Positions 17,735 to 28,049 are shown, counted from the stretch's first letter. The stretch is DNA of 64,000 nt from Sporosarcina sp. ANT_H38 (GCF_008369195.1 NZ_VOBC01000004.1:248001-312000); one strand, 5' to 3'. Numbers and translations: made by a program. The notes: generated by a model from the letters alone, not told the origin.

Positions 17735-17850
17735 CATATTACAAGTAGGAAGGATGCAGTTCAATCCTTCCCTGCTTGAAGGCATCCTCATTGCCTTTAC
17801 CAACAAGACTGAAGCGACTCGAGGGGCTAGGCGCTGGAGTCTAGAAGACA
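17735..17850. repeat. Palindromic repeat related to 63360-63450
   Basis: It contains a hairpin with arms GGAAGGAT/ATCCTTCC and the same 8-nt loop as at 63375-63398 (24 identical bases), then a GGCGC-TGGAGTCTAGA tail shared with that copy. Confidence 0.6.
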
Positions 17851-17906
17851 AATCACTATGTACCAACTTATCCATAGTACGATATTTTATAGTTTCCTAA
17901 GCAAAA

Positions 17907-17950
17907 AAAGCCTAACCCCTCCGTATCTTGAACGAGGAATTAGACTTATG
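17907..17950 (-). terminator. Orphan minus-strand terminator
   Basis: AGTCTAATTCCTC pairs (with G-U pairs) with GGAGGGGTTAGGCT and is followed by TTTTTTT. No confident gene lies upstream on this strand. Confidence 0.6.
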
Positions 17951-18261
17951 ATTTTCAGCAATCGTACCCTATTCTTGATTTTTTTTAAGCTATTTTTCAG
18001 TGAATGGAAATTATGATTTACTTGTTTTCTGTACGTACAAAGTAAAAATCCCCGAATCATTTCCCCGGTGTTAACATTTTCACCTCCAATACCTTCATGT
18101 CTCTGTCCTATTTAAAATGAGTAAACCGTACGGATTCTAGTTGAGCCTTTTCCTCAAAGGTTGAAGAATTAGTATCATCAGCAGAATAGTACAAGAAGGC
18201 TATGCTACAATAATAGCTAGAAAATGTTTATTTTGGAAATAACATTAGGGAGTGAAATTAT

Positions 18262-19023
18262 ATGCCGTTGACTTTTGCTCATCCAGCAGCAGTTTTACCT
18301 TTCTCAAGGAATAGTAAATATGTAAATTTTTTAGCATTGGTATTAGGTAGTATGTCGCCTGATTTCGAGTATTTTCTACGAGGAATGCCGTATGGCGAGA
18401 TTGGTCATACATTCTTTGGTTTTATAGCTTTTAATCTTCCTATTGTTGTAATGGTTTATTTGATTTATAAGGCATATATACATAGAACATTATTTAGACA
18501 TCTACCATCTTTTTTGCAAGATACCTATTCTCAAAAAACAAGTTCTTCTAGATCCTTAAAGGTTTTTGTATTCTTATATTCCGCCTTATTTGGAATGCTA
18601 ACCCATGTAGTTTGGGATTCTTTCACTCATTCAGTAGGATTTATGGTGAAGAACTTATCAATACTTTCTACTACTGTTCATATTTATGGTTTTAATATCC
18701 CTGTCTTTAAATTCCTACAGCACGGAGGCACACTAGTTGGCATCATTGCGATTATAGGCTATATGTACTTTCGAACAGCGAAGAATAGGCTTATTGGTGA
18801 CAGGAGTACAGGACCAAAACAAAAATTGATGTATTGGGGTCAAATAGCATTGTTAACAACACTTTTGTTTTGTTTATGGTATCTCATTGATAGCGTTTCG
18901 ATTGAATCCTATGGCATTATTGTTGTACGAATAATAGATTCCGCTTTGATCAGTTTGTTAATTGTTTCAATAAGTTTTCACCACTTATATAGAGCAAAGA
19001 TAGAACATTCTATAGTAAAGTAA
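18262..19023 (+). CDS. DUF4184 family membrane protein
   Basis: A 253-residue membrane protein starting MPLTFAHPAAVLPF, followed by LGSMSPDFEYFLRGMPYGEIGHTFFG, the hallmark of DUF4184. Conserved His/Asp residues (AHP, SPDFEYF, GH, THVVWDSFTHS) resemble a metal-dependent phosphatase/hydrolase site within five or six membrane helices. The function is unknown. Good GGGAGTG site before ATG; terminated by its own hairpin. Monocistronic. Confidence 0.85.
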   Translation: MPLTFAHPAAVLPFSRNSKYVNFLALVLGSMSPDFEYFLRGMPYGEIGHTFFGFIAFNLPIVVMVYLIYKAYIHRTLFRHLPSFLQDTYSQKTSSSRSLKVFVFLYSALFGMLTHVVWDSFTHSVGFMVKNLSILSTTVHIYGFNIPVFKFLQHGGTLVGIIAIIGYMYFRTAKNRLIGDRSTGPKQKLMYWGQIALLTTLLFCLWYLIDSVSIESYGIIVVRIIDSALISLLIVSISFHHLYRAKIEHSIVK

Positions 19024-19060
19024 TAGGGCGCCAGCTCAGATAAATTGAAAAATAGTACCC

Positions 19061-19094
19061 AAAAAACGCTCAGAAAAAGATCTGAGTGTTTTTA
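19061..19094 (+). terminator. Terminator of the DUF4184 gene
   Basis: AAAAACGCTCAGA pairs with TCTGAGTGTTTTT around a 6-nt loop; the U-tract is part of the 3' arm. Confidence 0.8.
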
Positions 19095-19149
19095 ACAAAC
19101 TACACTATTAAGACAACTCTAAACTTATATAGAGTCTTATCGTATTGAA

Positions 19150-19170
19150 TCGCGCCCCATTGTGGAGTGT
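19150..19170. repeat. TCGCGCCC-type intergenic motif
   Basis: ATCGCGCCCCATTGTGGAG lies just beyond the 3' end of the GNAT gene. The same core (ATCGCGCCC-ATT-TGG) recurs at 19819-19834 and 20239-20256, and in part at 20845-20855. Confidence 0.5.
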
Positions 19171-19172
19171 AA

Positions 19173-19727
19173 TTATTCGTTGTCTGAATGCCACGACAAA
19201 AACATTTCTCTCTCTATTACATTCAAAATGCAGGGCGAATTCACTTGCGATTCTAATTTACTATGTTCCTCCGGAAACTCTGACTGTACACCGATTCTAA
19301 TATAAGTAAGATTTTCCTGAGCCTTTTGAGATCGGATATTTGATAATTTTGCTCCTGCAAATACATATTCTAAATCCAATACTGTAAAGGCGATATATAG
19401 CATTTCTGATTTGGCTAATGCATTATAACCTTTCCCCCAATATTGATGTCCTATCCAAGTACCAATATGACAAGTTTTATTGCCGTCATCAATGTCTTTT
19501 AGTGTTATTACCCCAATTAATTTTTTAGTTTCATCAAGGATGACTCTTGAATATTGCTTTCCTAGTCTTTCTTGTTCCTCAATAAACTCTATAAAATCAA
19601 TAGTTCCTTCAAGTGAAGTTTGGTCATCGGTAAGTCCCAATGCATTTTTCACTTGGGGTGCTGACGAAAGTGATGACATTGGTTTTGCATAAATTTTATT
19701 GTGTGGAACTAATGAAAACTTTAACAA
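19173..19727 (-). CDS. GNAT family N-acetyltransferase (RimJ-like)
   Basis: 184 residues with the Acetyltransf_3 layout: RVILDETKKLIGVITLKDID (beta4), GTWIGHQYWGKGYNALAKSEM with the acetyl-CoA pyrophosphate loop (QYWGKGYN), and LEYVFAGAKLSNIRSQKAQENLTYIRIG with the family-typical N-x-RS. The substrate cannot be predicted; relatives modify proteins or small amines. Flanked on both sides by the TCGCGCCC-type intergenic motif. Monocistronic, GGGGGGAT-type site before ATG. Confidence 0.85.
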   Translation of the reverse strand: MLKFSLVPHNKIYAKPMSSLSSAPQVKNALGLTDDQTSLEGTIDFIEFIEEQERLGKQYSRVILDETKKLIGVITLKDIDDGNKTCHIGTWIGHQYWGKGYNALAKSEMLYIAFTVLDLEYVFAGAKLSNIRSQKAQENLTYIRIGVQSEFPEEHSKLESQVNSPCILNVIEREMFLSWHSDNE

Positions 19728-19774
19728 TCATATCCCCCCAAAAACATATTGATATTTGAAACTCTATCAAACAA

Positions 19775-19836
19775 AATGGCCCGATTGTGCAATATGGGCG
19801 CAATCGCTGATACAGTAATCGCGCCCGATTCTGGAA
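19775..19836. repeat. Paired ATGGCCCG / TCGCGCCC intergenic motif
   Basis: ATGGCCCGATTGTGCAATA is followed by GGGCGC, a short spacer and GCGCCCGATTCTGGAA. GGGCGC and GCGCCC are complementary, so the site can fold. It lies immediately upstream of the GNAT gene. Confidence 0.5.
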
Positions 19837-19887
19837 AAGCAAGATAATGACAACCACTAATAGATACACAAACCAGATAGGTAGATG

Positions 19888-20196
19888 TCATAGATTATAA
19901 AATACATAAAATGTGTAAACACCCCATAAAAGTAACGCTACAAATAATATTAATAATAGTATATCTTTGTTTTTTTTCTTTTCATTATAAAAATAAATTT
20001 TACTAATTAAATAAATGATACCAACAATAATAACTGAAAATGTCAAGCTAAATCCGAGAACTTCATTTTGTTTAACCTGAGAATAGAATAGTAATACCAA
20101 GTAAAATATAGTTAATGCTTTTTTAGTTTTCGAGTATTTTTTCTCATTAAATATGATTTCTTTTAACCGTACATTCCTCTCGGTATCTCCATCCAT
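19888..20196 (-). CDS. Small membrane protein, unknown function
   Basis: 102 residues. A basic, soluble N-terminus (about 1-27) is followed by three hydrophobic segments (ALTIFYLVLLFYS, LGFSLTFSVIIVGIIYLISKIYF, ILLLILFVALLLWGVYTFYVF) separated by a lysine-rich loop (NEKKKNKD). No family recognised. The start lies close to the direct repeat that precedes the Nudix gene region. Start ATG behind a weak GGAGTGGG. Function not inferable. Confidence 0.6.
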   Translation of the reverse strand: MDGDTERNVRLKEIIFNEKKYSKTKKALTIFYLVLLFYSQVKQNEVLGFSLTFSVIIVGIIYLISKIYFYNEKKKNKDILLLILFVALLLWGVYTFYVFYNL

Positions 20197-20209
20197 TTAT
20201 CCCACTCCT

Positions 20210-20249
20210 ATTCTGGAGGACGCAGTTTTTAACCAGTTATCGCGCCCAA
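20210..20249. repeat. Direct repeat, left copy, flanking the Nudix gene
   Basis: A 40-bp sequence, ending CAGTTATCGCGCCCAA, matches 20816-20855 at 35 of 40 positions by eye, in the same orientation. Together the two copies bracket the Nudix hydrolase gene. Confidence 0.7.
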
Positions 20250-20335
20250 TTGCGGATATCATAGCACTCGTCTTTTCAGCTAACACCCATAGGTTGATTG
20301 AATAAAAATATCGTTATTACTAATTTAAACAGGAC

Positions 20336-20773
20336 TCAAAATTCCACATAAAATGGTTGTTTGCTGCTATCAAGACAATACTCAATTCTTTGTCTAAAAT
20401 TATCAATAGTTATCATTTTCAAAGCCAGCTCAATAGGGAAAAAACCCACTTCTAAACTTTCTGGGGAAGTTGTTAATTTACCACCAATTGGCTTAGCTAA
20501 AAAGAGCGTATTACAAATTGACTTATTCACATTTTGAAATATCCCGCAGAATTTAAGATCTTCAATATCAATGCCTGACTCCTCTTTAGTTTCCCTTATT
20601 GCAGCGTCTTTCAGAGACTCACCCTCCTCAACTATTCCACCTGGCATTTCCCAACCTCTCATAGGACCTTTAATTAGCAGAATTTCCTTTTGGTCGTTGA
20701 GTACAATAGTTGCAGCTGAAACAAAGTGTTTAGAAGGTGTGTAAATATGTGATGTGTTTTGTCCCAAAGTCAT
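20336..20773 (-). CDS. Nudix hydrolase
   Basis: 145 residues with a canonical Nudix box, GGIVEEGESLKDAAIRETKEESGI (positions about 45-68), carrying the REUxEExGU metal-binding core. Such enzymes hydrolyse nucleoside diphosphates linked to another moiety; the substrate is not predictable. The gene is bracketed by 40-bp direct repeats and has a decayed partial copy at 15264-15380, so it seems to have been mobile. GGGGG-type site before ATG. Monocistronic. Confidence 0.88.
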   Translation of the reverse strand: MTLGQNTSHIYTPSKHFVSAATIVLNDQKEILLIKGPMRGWEMPGGIVEEGESLKDAAIRETKEESGIDIEDLKFCGIFQNVNKSICNTLFLAKPIGGKLTTSPESLEVGFFPIELALKMITIDNFRQRIEYCLDSSKQPFYVEF

Positions 20774-20815
20774 TACCCCCTTTTTTTGTGTAAAGCTTTC
20801 TCCATTAAATGGCCG

Positions 20816-20855
20816 ATTCTGTAGGTTGCAGTTTTTATCCAGTTATCGCGCCCTA
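20816..20855. repeat. Direct repeat, right copy, flanking the Nudix gene
   Basis: Second copy of the 40-bp repeat at 20210-20249, ending CAGTTATCGCGCCCTA. It is preceded by ATGGCCGATTCTG, a variant of the ATGGCCCG motif. Confidence 0.7.
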
Positions 20856-21340
20856 ATAAAAGGTACCAGGTAACTGAAACAGTTCATAATTCAATAATTT
20901 ACACATGATATCTATTGCATCCCCAGTGAATTGACACTTCCTCTTTACAAATAATTATATCATAGTTAATTTTTGGTTTTTCGCACAATGAAATCCTCCT
21001 CTGCGCACAGTTTTTCCACTAACATATCCGGCACACTGTACCACCATTTGAAATATCTCAAGTAAACTATGCCGCGCAAATAATCACTTCTCTTTTAGAT
21101 TCAAATTTGGCAATCGTTTCGCCCGCTTTTAATTGCATATTCACAATAGTACAACGGAACCCTACCTTTAATGTTTTTCTTCTTCAAAATTTTTTCTATA
21201 GTGTAAAATTGCTTTCGGAGACGAATATTTGGGAAGTGTATCAGTGCATCCAACTACAAGAAATGATAATATGTATGATGAGCAAAGGATTATGCAATAG
21301 ATAACTATCGTTTTTATTTGTTGCAACAGGAGGATACAGA
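20856..21340. other. Gene-free stretch upstream of dus
   Basis: No coding frame, strong hairpin or recognisable riboswitch. It ends in the AGGAGG-type site of the dihydrouridine synthase gene. Confidence 0.5.
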
Positions 21341-22318
21341 ATGAGTAACGAGGATAATTTTTGGCTTGATTTACCGAAGCCGTTTTTTATATTAGCACCA
21401 ATGGAAGATGTCACAGACGTTGTGTTTCGCCACGTCATTAGTGAAGCTGGAAAACCCGACGTATTTTTCACGGAATTCACAAATACAGAAAGTTATTGTC
21501 ACCCTCAAGGTAGAGACAGTGTACGTGGTCGTTTAACGTTCACAGAAGATGAGCAACCGATTGTCGCTCATATTTGGGGCAATAAACCAGCATTTTTTGA
21601 ACAGATGAGTATAGATATGAAAAAACTCGGGTTTAAAGGTATTGATTTAAACATGGGATGCCCAGTACAAAACGTCGCAGCCAATGGAAAAGGTTCTGGA
21701 TTAATACGACATCCTGAAGTTGCAGCAGAAATTATTCAAGCAGCTAAAGCAGGTGGCTTACCAGTTAGTGTTAAAACAAGACTGGGTTACTCAAATGTCG
21801 ACGAGTGGCGCGAATGGTTAGGACATGTATTGAGACAAGATATTGCGAATCTTTCCATTCACCTTCGTACAAAAAAAGAGATGAGTAAAGTAGATGCACA
21901 CTGGGAACTAATCCCTGAAATCAAAAAATTACGCGATGAAATTGCTCCAAATACGTTATTAACCATTAATGGAGATATTCCTGACCGCGCAACAGGTTTA
22001 AAATTAGTAGAACAATACGGCATAGATGGAGTCATGATTGGCCGCGGCGTTTTCACGAATCCATTTGCTTTTGAAAAAGAACCTAAAGAGCATAGCGTGA
22101 AGGATTTTCTCAATTTACTACTTTTACAATTGGAACTTCACGATAAATATTCAACAGAAACTGAACCACGACCATTTAAGCAACTTCATCGCTTTTTCAA
22201 AATCTATGTTCGGGGATTTAGTGGAGCAGGCGAACTAAGAAACCAATTAATGAATACAAACTCAACGGATGAAGTCCGTCGTATGGTACAACAGGTTTTA
22301 GATAACGAAATAGATTGA
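21341..22318 (+). CDS. tRNA-dihydrouridine synthase
   Basis: A 325-residue FMN-dependent TIM-barrel enzyme that reduces uridines in tRNA D-loops. Motifs in order: [14 protein letters not shown] at the barrel start (flavin contact), [22 protein letters not shown] with the catalytic Cys, [47 protein letters not shown] (phosphate-binding), and a helical C-terminal tRNA-binding domain. Length and composition match the B. subtilis YfjN class rather than the DusB gene next to lysS. AGGAGG site seven bases before ATG. Monocistronic with its own terminator. Confidence 0.93.
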   Translation: MSNEDNFWLDLPKPFFILAPMEDVTDVVFRHVISEAGKPDVFFTEFTNTESYCHPQGRDSVRGRLTFTEDEQPIVAHIWGNKPAFFEQMSIDMKKLGFKGIDLNMGCPVQNVAANGKGSGLIRHPEVAAEIIQAAKAGGLPVSVKTRLGYSNVDEWREWLGHVLRQDIANLSIHLRTKKEMSKVDAHWELIPEIKKLRDEIAPNTLLTINGDIPDRATGLKLVEQYGIDGVMIGRGVFTNPFAFEKEPKEHSVKDFLNLLLLQLELHDKYSTETEPRPFKQLHRFFKIYVRGFSGAGELRNQLMNTNSTDEVRRMVQQVLDNEID

Positions 22319-22338
22319 GGCATACCTTCCTGTACATG

Positions 22339-22378
22339 AAAAAAAGACTTGTTTTAACAGCAAGTCTTTTTTTGCTTT
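22339..22378 (+). terminator. Terminator of dus
   Basis: AAAAAGACTTG pairs with CAAGTCTTTTT around a 9-nt loop, followed by a T-rich run. Confidence 0.88.
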
Positions 22379-22952
22379 TATTATAAATAGAACTCTCAAA
22401 TATTCATTACAATCAACAGCAATTACTATCCATTTCGAAGCCTTTGCCTGTTGAGTACTAGGATACTGTAAAAGTTCGTTTAGGCACCTTCAAAATGGAT
22501 CCCATCCACGTATTTACACGGTCATCAGTTTCGCTTAGTTCGCGCAGATGACTTCCCCATTGCTGAACAAACAAAAATCCGTAAAAAAACGATACTAGTT
22601 GCTTCTGGAAAGACATTGGTTATACGCCAACAGAAAAGACTCATATAGCTGTTTTATATGAACACCAGCAGATAGTAAGTATTATACTAGAAAACTGCAA
22701 TTTAATTACTTAAAGAATATTAGGTATATTCGATTACAAACAGGAAATAATTATGGATAGTGAATGCTAATTTTCTGAAAGATGTATTTCACATTAATAC
22801 GCTAAAAAAATAGTTAGACATCAAACTATATGTTTGATTTAACTTGAATTTAGGCGTATATTACTCAATGTTAAGCATAATGGAGGAAAATCTCCACTAT
22901 GTGTTCCATTGTAACTAATAGGTGGATTTATATAAAAAAAGGAGTGTTTTTA
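22379..22952. other. Gap with decayed coding fragment
   Basis: At about 22590-22712 (+) a frame reads WKDIGYTPTEKTHIAVLYEHQQIVSIILENC and ends with a stop. Upstream, other frames give HQFRLVRADDFPIAEQTKIRKKT. This looks like one frameshifted gene end, family not recognised. The ribosome binding site GGAG of the SDR gene is at 22941-22944. Confidence 0.35.
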
Positions 22953-23726
22953 ATGGTAGGAATTATGGATGGAAAAGCAGGATTAGTCACAGCATCGGGG
23001 TCAGGAATCGGTAGAGCAGCTGCAATTGCATTAGCAAAAGCAGGCGCAAAGGTAATGATTTCTGACGTAAACGAACAAGCGGGACAAGAAACTGTACAAA
23101 TGATCAAAGATAACGGCGGCGAAGCAGCCTTTTTCAAATGTGATGTAAGTGATGAGGAGCAAGTAATCGCACTTGTAAATAAAACAGTTGAAACATTTGG
23201 CAAGCTTGACTTTGCGCATAACAATGCGGGTATTAACAAAGGTCTTAAACCAATTGGAGAAATGGATTCTAAAGATTGGGATATTACACTAAAAGTAAAT
23301 CTGTATGGTACTTTTTACAGCATCAAGCACGAAATCAACGCAATGCTGAAAACTGGCGGCGGCGCAATTGTCAATACGGCATCAGGTGCTGGTATTGAAG
23401 GTTCACCAAACATGGCTCCATATACGGCATCTAAACATGCAATCGCTGGTTTGACTAAATCAGTTGCATTGGAATATGGTCAAAAAGGCATCACGATTAA
23501 TTCAATTGCACCAGGTGCTACCATTACACCTGCAATTGAAGGCTGGGCAAAATCAAACCCAGAACAATACCAAGGAGTACTCTCATCACTTCCAGCTGGA
23601 AAAATGGCTACAGCAGAAGATCAAGCAAACGCTGTTGTATTCCTATGCTCAGACCTTGCAAAATCAATTAGCGGTGTAACACTTGCAGTTGATGGCGGTT
23701 ATACTGCAGGTAAAATGCAACAATAA
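22953..23726 (+). CDS. Short-chain dehydrogenase/reductase (SDR)
   Basis: 257 residues, classical SDR size. The Rossmann nucleotide motif reads VTASGSGIGRA; the usual TGxxxGxG has Ala in place of the first Gly, a mild departure. It also has CDVSDE, the NNAG motif (HNNAGIN), catalytic Ser in NTASGAG, YTASKHA supplying the YxxxK pair, and IAPGATITPA. Glucose 1-dehydrogenase/3-oxoacyl reductase-like; the substrate is unknown. The ATG at 22953 follows GGAG at eight bases; an upstream in-frame start at 22899 has no good site. Monocistronic. Confidence 0.92.
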   Translation: MVGIMDGKAGLVTASGSGIGRAAAIALAKAGAKVMISDVNEQAGQETVQMIKDNGGEAAFFKCDVSDEEQVIALVNKTVETFGKLDFAHNNAGINKGLKPIGEMDSKDWDITLKVNLYGTFYSIKHEINAMLKTGGGAIVNTASGAGIEGSPNMAPYTASKHAIAGLTKSVALEYGQKGITINSIAPGATITPAIEGWAKSNPEQYQGVLSSLPAGKMATAEDQANAVVFLCSDLAKSISGVTLAVDGGYTAGKMQQ

Positions 23727-23757
23727 TTTTCGCAGATTTTAATCGTTTTATATAAAG

Positions 23758-23791
23758 AGTGGATCAGGCATAACGCTTGATCCATTTTTTT
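23758..23791 (+). terminator. Terminator of the SDR gene
   Basis: TGGATCAGGC pairs with GCTTGATCCA around a short loop and is followed by TTTTTTTA. Confidence 0.88.
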
Positions 23792-24053
23792 ATTGCCCAA
23801 AGGGAAGGTGCCTTTGTGTCGCTCAATCAGGAAACTAAAAAATTCTGTGTTTATGTCTTATGGGATTCCAATCGATGTCACATAGTCTGGACTGTTCTTC
23901 TCTCTAACGTAGAACCTAAAGGTCTCAATTTCATAGGCGGTCGGCATATTAATTTCAAGTACCTGTGCGTGGTAATAAGTGATTGTACACATCCACAATT
24001 TTCCATTCCCTTAATTGTTTTAATGACACCATTAACAAACTGTTACTAAATAA

Positions 24054-24088
24054 AATAAAAAAATCACGAAACTTATGTCTCGTGATTC
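24054..24088 (-). terminator. Terminator of the LacI-type regulator gene
   Basis: AATCACGA pairs with TCGTGATT; on the minus strand it is followed by TTTTTTATTTTATTT. It lies seven bases past the regulator stop codon. Confidence 0.85.
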
Positions 24089-24094
24089 TCTGGA

Positions 24095-25096
<1,002 letters not shown>

Positions 25097-25207
25097 TTAT
25101 ACCTACTTTGTTTTTTACTTCTATATGTAAATTAACACCAATTTTCATCAGCTTGCTTGTAACACTTCGCCTTGGTTCGCAAAAGCCGTTCTTCGTGAAG
25201 ACTTTTG

Positions 25208-26089
25208 CTACACTGCTTCTTTACGGAATTTTTTTTTGAGGAATTTCAGCTTTGTTTCTGAAATAATAATAGCTACAAGGATTAGTATCGCTCCGATAGC
25301 CATTTTGGCAGTTAAAACCTCGCTTAAAATAATGACGGAGAAAACCATTCCCCAGAATGCCTCTGTCGATAAAATGATTGCCGCCTTTGTTTCGCTTGTG
25401 AACTTTTGAGCGACTGTCTGCAGTAAAAAAGCAATCGTGGTGGAGAATACACCCAAATATAAAACAGCTGATACTCCTTCAATATTTGCCGCAAAATTCG
25501 TTTCTCCTTTGAATAGGACTACAATAAATCCTAACACTGTTGCAGCTGCCATTTGAACCACCGTTAACAGTACGGGGTCTTCGCTCTTTACAAACTGCGC
25601 TGTGTAAAAAATATGGAATGCAAACGCTACTGCACATAATAATGTAAGTAAATCCCCAAAATTGATGCCACTCGAAAGCTTTAGTGATAACACACCGATG
25701 CCAATAATCGCAAGTAATGCACCAAACAACTCAAACTTGTCCATTTTTCGTTTGAAAATGAAAAACGCAATAAATGGTACAATGACTACATTGACAGCGG
25801 TTAAAAAAGCATTTTTCGAAGGCGTCGTATATACCAGTCCAACCGTTTGTAAAGCAAATGCCAAGTATAAAAAGATTCCAATGATGGAACCTTTTATAAT
25901 TGTACTCTTTTTAATATTCTTTAGTTTCTTAAAAAAGACAAGGCTTAACAAAATAATACCAATAAGGAAACGGATTGCAAGTATTTGATATGGTGTAAAG
26001 TGCTCAAGTGACACTGCACTTGCAACAAATCCACTTCCCCAAATTATTGCAACAACCGCAAGTCCTAGTTCTCCAATATATTTACGCAT
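25208..26089 (-). CDS. EamA/DMT family transporter
   Basis: 293 residues with ten hydrophobic segments in two EamA repeats. The first repeat carries AIIWGSGFVAS and RFLIGIILL; the second carries AVAFAFHIFYTAQF and STEAFWGMVFSVIILSE. The C-terminus is basic. EamA proteins move metabolites, often by efflux; the substrate here is unknown. The ATG at 26089 follows GTGGAGG, just past the stop of the GH63-like gene. This close spacing suggests co-transcription with the sugar genes, which is unusual and could mean export of a sugar-derived product. Confidence 0.88.
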   Translation of the reverse strand: MRKYIGELGLAVVAIIWGSGFVASAVSLEHFTPYQILAIRFLIGIILLSLVFFKKLKNIKKSTIIKGSIIGIFLYLAFALQTVGLVYTTPSKNAFLTAVNVVIVPFIAFFIFKRKMDKFELFGALLAIIGIGVLSLKLSSGINFGDLLTLLCAVAFAFHIFYTAQFVKSEDPVLLTVVQMAAATVLGFIVVLFKGETNFAANIEGVSAVLYLGVFSTTIAFLLQTVAQKFTSETKAAIILSTEAFWGMVFSVIILSEVLTAKMAIGAILILVAIIISETKLKFLKKKFRKEAV

Positions 26090-26101
26090 AGTATCCTCCA
26101 C

Positions 26102-27766
26102 CTACTTACTTCCGATTAACGATAGGAACACACTTGAGGTCCACGTAAAGGAAGTATCAACGAGCCCTTTTCCACTATGCGGATCGAAGTTTTCTGCCAT
26201 ACCACCGACAAGCGTAAGATTTAAATATTTTTCTTTAATTCTTTCTCCAACCTCGCCGTAGCCAAAACTCTTTAATGAATCAATGAAAAGATAGGTAACA
26301 GGGGCCCAAATCGGTCCAAGCCAGTAACCATTTTCCTTATACAATGGACTTGATGGCATTTCCGTTGCAAATCCATATTTCGTTTCAAAGTTTTCCACCA
26401 GGTCCTCTACAAGTTGGTCCATGATTTGTTTGTCTAAGCGATATCCTATTAAAACTGGTAATCGTAAAATTAGACTGGAGCGGATGTCAATTTTCTTAGC
26501 ATCCTTACCAACACGACCAAAGAAACCATCCTCATCATGAAGTCGCTCCATTAATAAGGCGAAAAGTGTGTCTGCTTTTTTGGTAAATTGCTTTGCTTCT
26601 TCCTCTTCGCCAAGAAGACCAGCAAATTTCGTTAAAATATCATACGTTCTAATTATAAAGCTAGCAAGATCTGGTGCCTCGACCGGCATTCCGCTATGGA
26701 ACAAAGAGGAATTATCCCAACCTGAGTCATTACCGTGCTTATAATGTGGAAGTCGACCTTCATACGTTCGATATAAATCAAAGTAAAGCATTACTTTTTT
26801 AGTGGACTCGTAAACTTCTCTTAGGCGACTCTCTTCCTTAAAGTAGTCATTTACTTCCATCAGTTTTTCGTATGCGTATGCGAAGACCGGTGGTTTAATG
26901 CAGTTATAAGACACATACTTATCATTCACAAAGTCTGGATATGCGCCTGATTCGTCCTGCGTGTCCATAAAGATCTTCAGCTGAGAATAGGATAGCTCCG
27001 GATATTTCTCACCTATATGTAATGCATTAAAGCAATTATCCCAAGACCAGATGTTATACATCCAAAGCTTTGACATATACATGGCATAATTTTTTAATAA
27101 TCCGTCCGGGTGAACGATACTTGACCAAGTAATATATGCCGCACGATCAATTGAAGCTTGGTATACTTCATTTTTCTCGGTATTATTTTTCACCCACTCC
27201 TGATAGAGTCGCTCAACCTTTTCTTTTCCGGCTTGAAAGCTTGCATACTCTTTCGGTTTAAACACAGTGCGATAGCTTTCAATGACAAAGTGGCCATTAC
27301 TCATACGAATGTCGATATAGTCATTGCCAATCACATTCCACGGTGCGTCAACAGACATCTCGCCTGAAAGCTTGCTAATCATCAGCTTTAATTCCTTCGG
27401 ATAGATATGATATTCATACATATCATCCTCATATTCGTGTAGGGTATCGTACTTCACTTTACTAGCTTGTAATCGAACTTCAACCCCCTTTGACTCAATA
27501 TGTAATTCATCTTCTTCTGGAATTATAATTTCTGCATATTTCTCCCTATCTTTTACTAAATAAAAGCGCAAGGCCGTTTCTGTAGCATCGATAGCAAATT
27601 CTTGTTCAACGCCGTCCTGTAACAAATCCAATTTAAATAACTTTGATGGCGCATCATCTCCGCCATGAACATCACGTATATAAACTTCTTTTGTATCCAA
27701 TTCCTTTGATACACAAAAATAAGAACCAAATCGAGAAAAAGGGATTTCTTTTATATTTAAATTCAT
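26102..27766 (-). CDS. GH63/MGH1-like glycoside hydrolase
   Basis: A 554-residue cytoplasmic protein. The N-terminal beta-rich domain spans about 1-190. The C-terminal (alpha/alpha)6 barrel has the GH63-like blocks MYNIWSWDNCFNALH, DESGAYPDFVND, HGNDSGWDNSS (candidate general acid Asp), NGYWLGPIWAPVTYLFIDSL and MAENFDPHSGKG (candidate base Glu). Related enzymes include YgjK and mannosylglycerate hydrolase. The ATG at 27766 follows GGAG at nine bases; the longer frame is rejected. It lies downstream of LacZ, separated by a repeat element, so it may hydrolyse a related oligosaccharide. Substrate unproven. Confidence 0.85.
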   Translation of the reverse strand: MNLNIKEIPFSRFGSYFCVSKELDTKEVYIRDVHGGDDAPSKLFKLDLLQDGVEQEFAIDATETALRFYLVKDREKYAEIIIPEEDELHIESKGVEVRLQASKVKYDTLHEYEDDMYEYHIYPKELKLMISKLSGEMSVDAPWNVIGNDYIDIRMSNGHFVIESYRTVFKPKEYASFQAGKEKVERLYQEWVKNNTEKNEVYQASIDRAAYITWSSIVHPDGLLKNYAMYMSKLWMYNIWSWDNCFNALHIGEKYPELSYSQLKIFMDTQDESGAYPDFVNDKYVSYNCIKPPVFAYAYEKLMEVNDYFKEESRLREVYESTKKVMLYFDLYRTYEGRLPHYKHGNDSGWDNSSLFHSGMPVEAPDLASFIIRTYDILTKFAGLLGEEEEAKQFTKKADTLFALLMERLHDEDGFFGRVGKDAKKIDIRSSLILRLPVLIGYRLDKQIMDQLVEDLVENFETKYGFATEMPSSPLYKENGYWLGPIWAPVTYLFIDSLKSFGYGEVGERIKEKYLNLTLVGGMAENFDPHSGKGLVDTSFTWTSSVFLSLIGSK

Positions 27767-27787
27767 GTAATTTCGCTCCTTTTGTTT

Positions 27788-28020
27788 AACTTGAATCAGC
27801 AGATGTCCGTCACTTCTATAAGTGGCGGGATGAATGCCGAATTGCACTATGAATCAGAGGGGGTTCCCCCCCTGCTGAACAGTAGAACGCAGGCTAACGC
27901 GACGTCCTGTCACAACAAAGAGGGATTGAACTACATCCCTCTCCACTGCATGACCTACTTCCTGTTGGCCTCGAGCTCGAAAAATCTGGACGCAATTACA
28001 CCGAGGCGTAATTAATTGAA
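27788..28020. repeat. Composite palindromic repeat, copy B
   Basis: It shares with copy A (7803-8165) the successive blocks CACTTCTATAAGTGG, GAACGCAGGCTAA, GCGACGTCCTGTC, TGCATGACCTAC-TCCTGT-GGCC and AATCTGGACGCAAT. It is inserted between lacZ and the GH63-like gene and could interrupt or attenuate the operon. Confidence 0.65.
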
Positions 28021-28049
28021 ATAAGAAGCAGGGTTTCCCTGCACACTTC

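Larger units (their letters stand above)
17144..18261. other. 1.1-kb gene-poor stretch
   Basis: It holds a repeat at 17735-17850, a minus-strand terminator at 17907-17950, and a possible 55-codon minus-strand ORF at 17900-18067 (starts MIRGFLLCTYRKQ). That ORF is preceded by a six-codon ORF with a good GGAGGTG site whose stop overlaps its start (ATGA). No homology is recognised; the frame also runs through the terminator, which argues against it. Confidence 0.4.

Noticed and set aside
17900..18067. 55-codon minus-strand gene (MIRGFLLCTYRKQ...)
   Set aside because: The frame runs through a terminator hairpin and has no homologue I recognise, despite a nearby GGAGGTG site.
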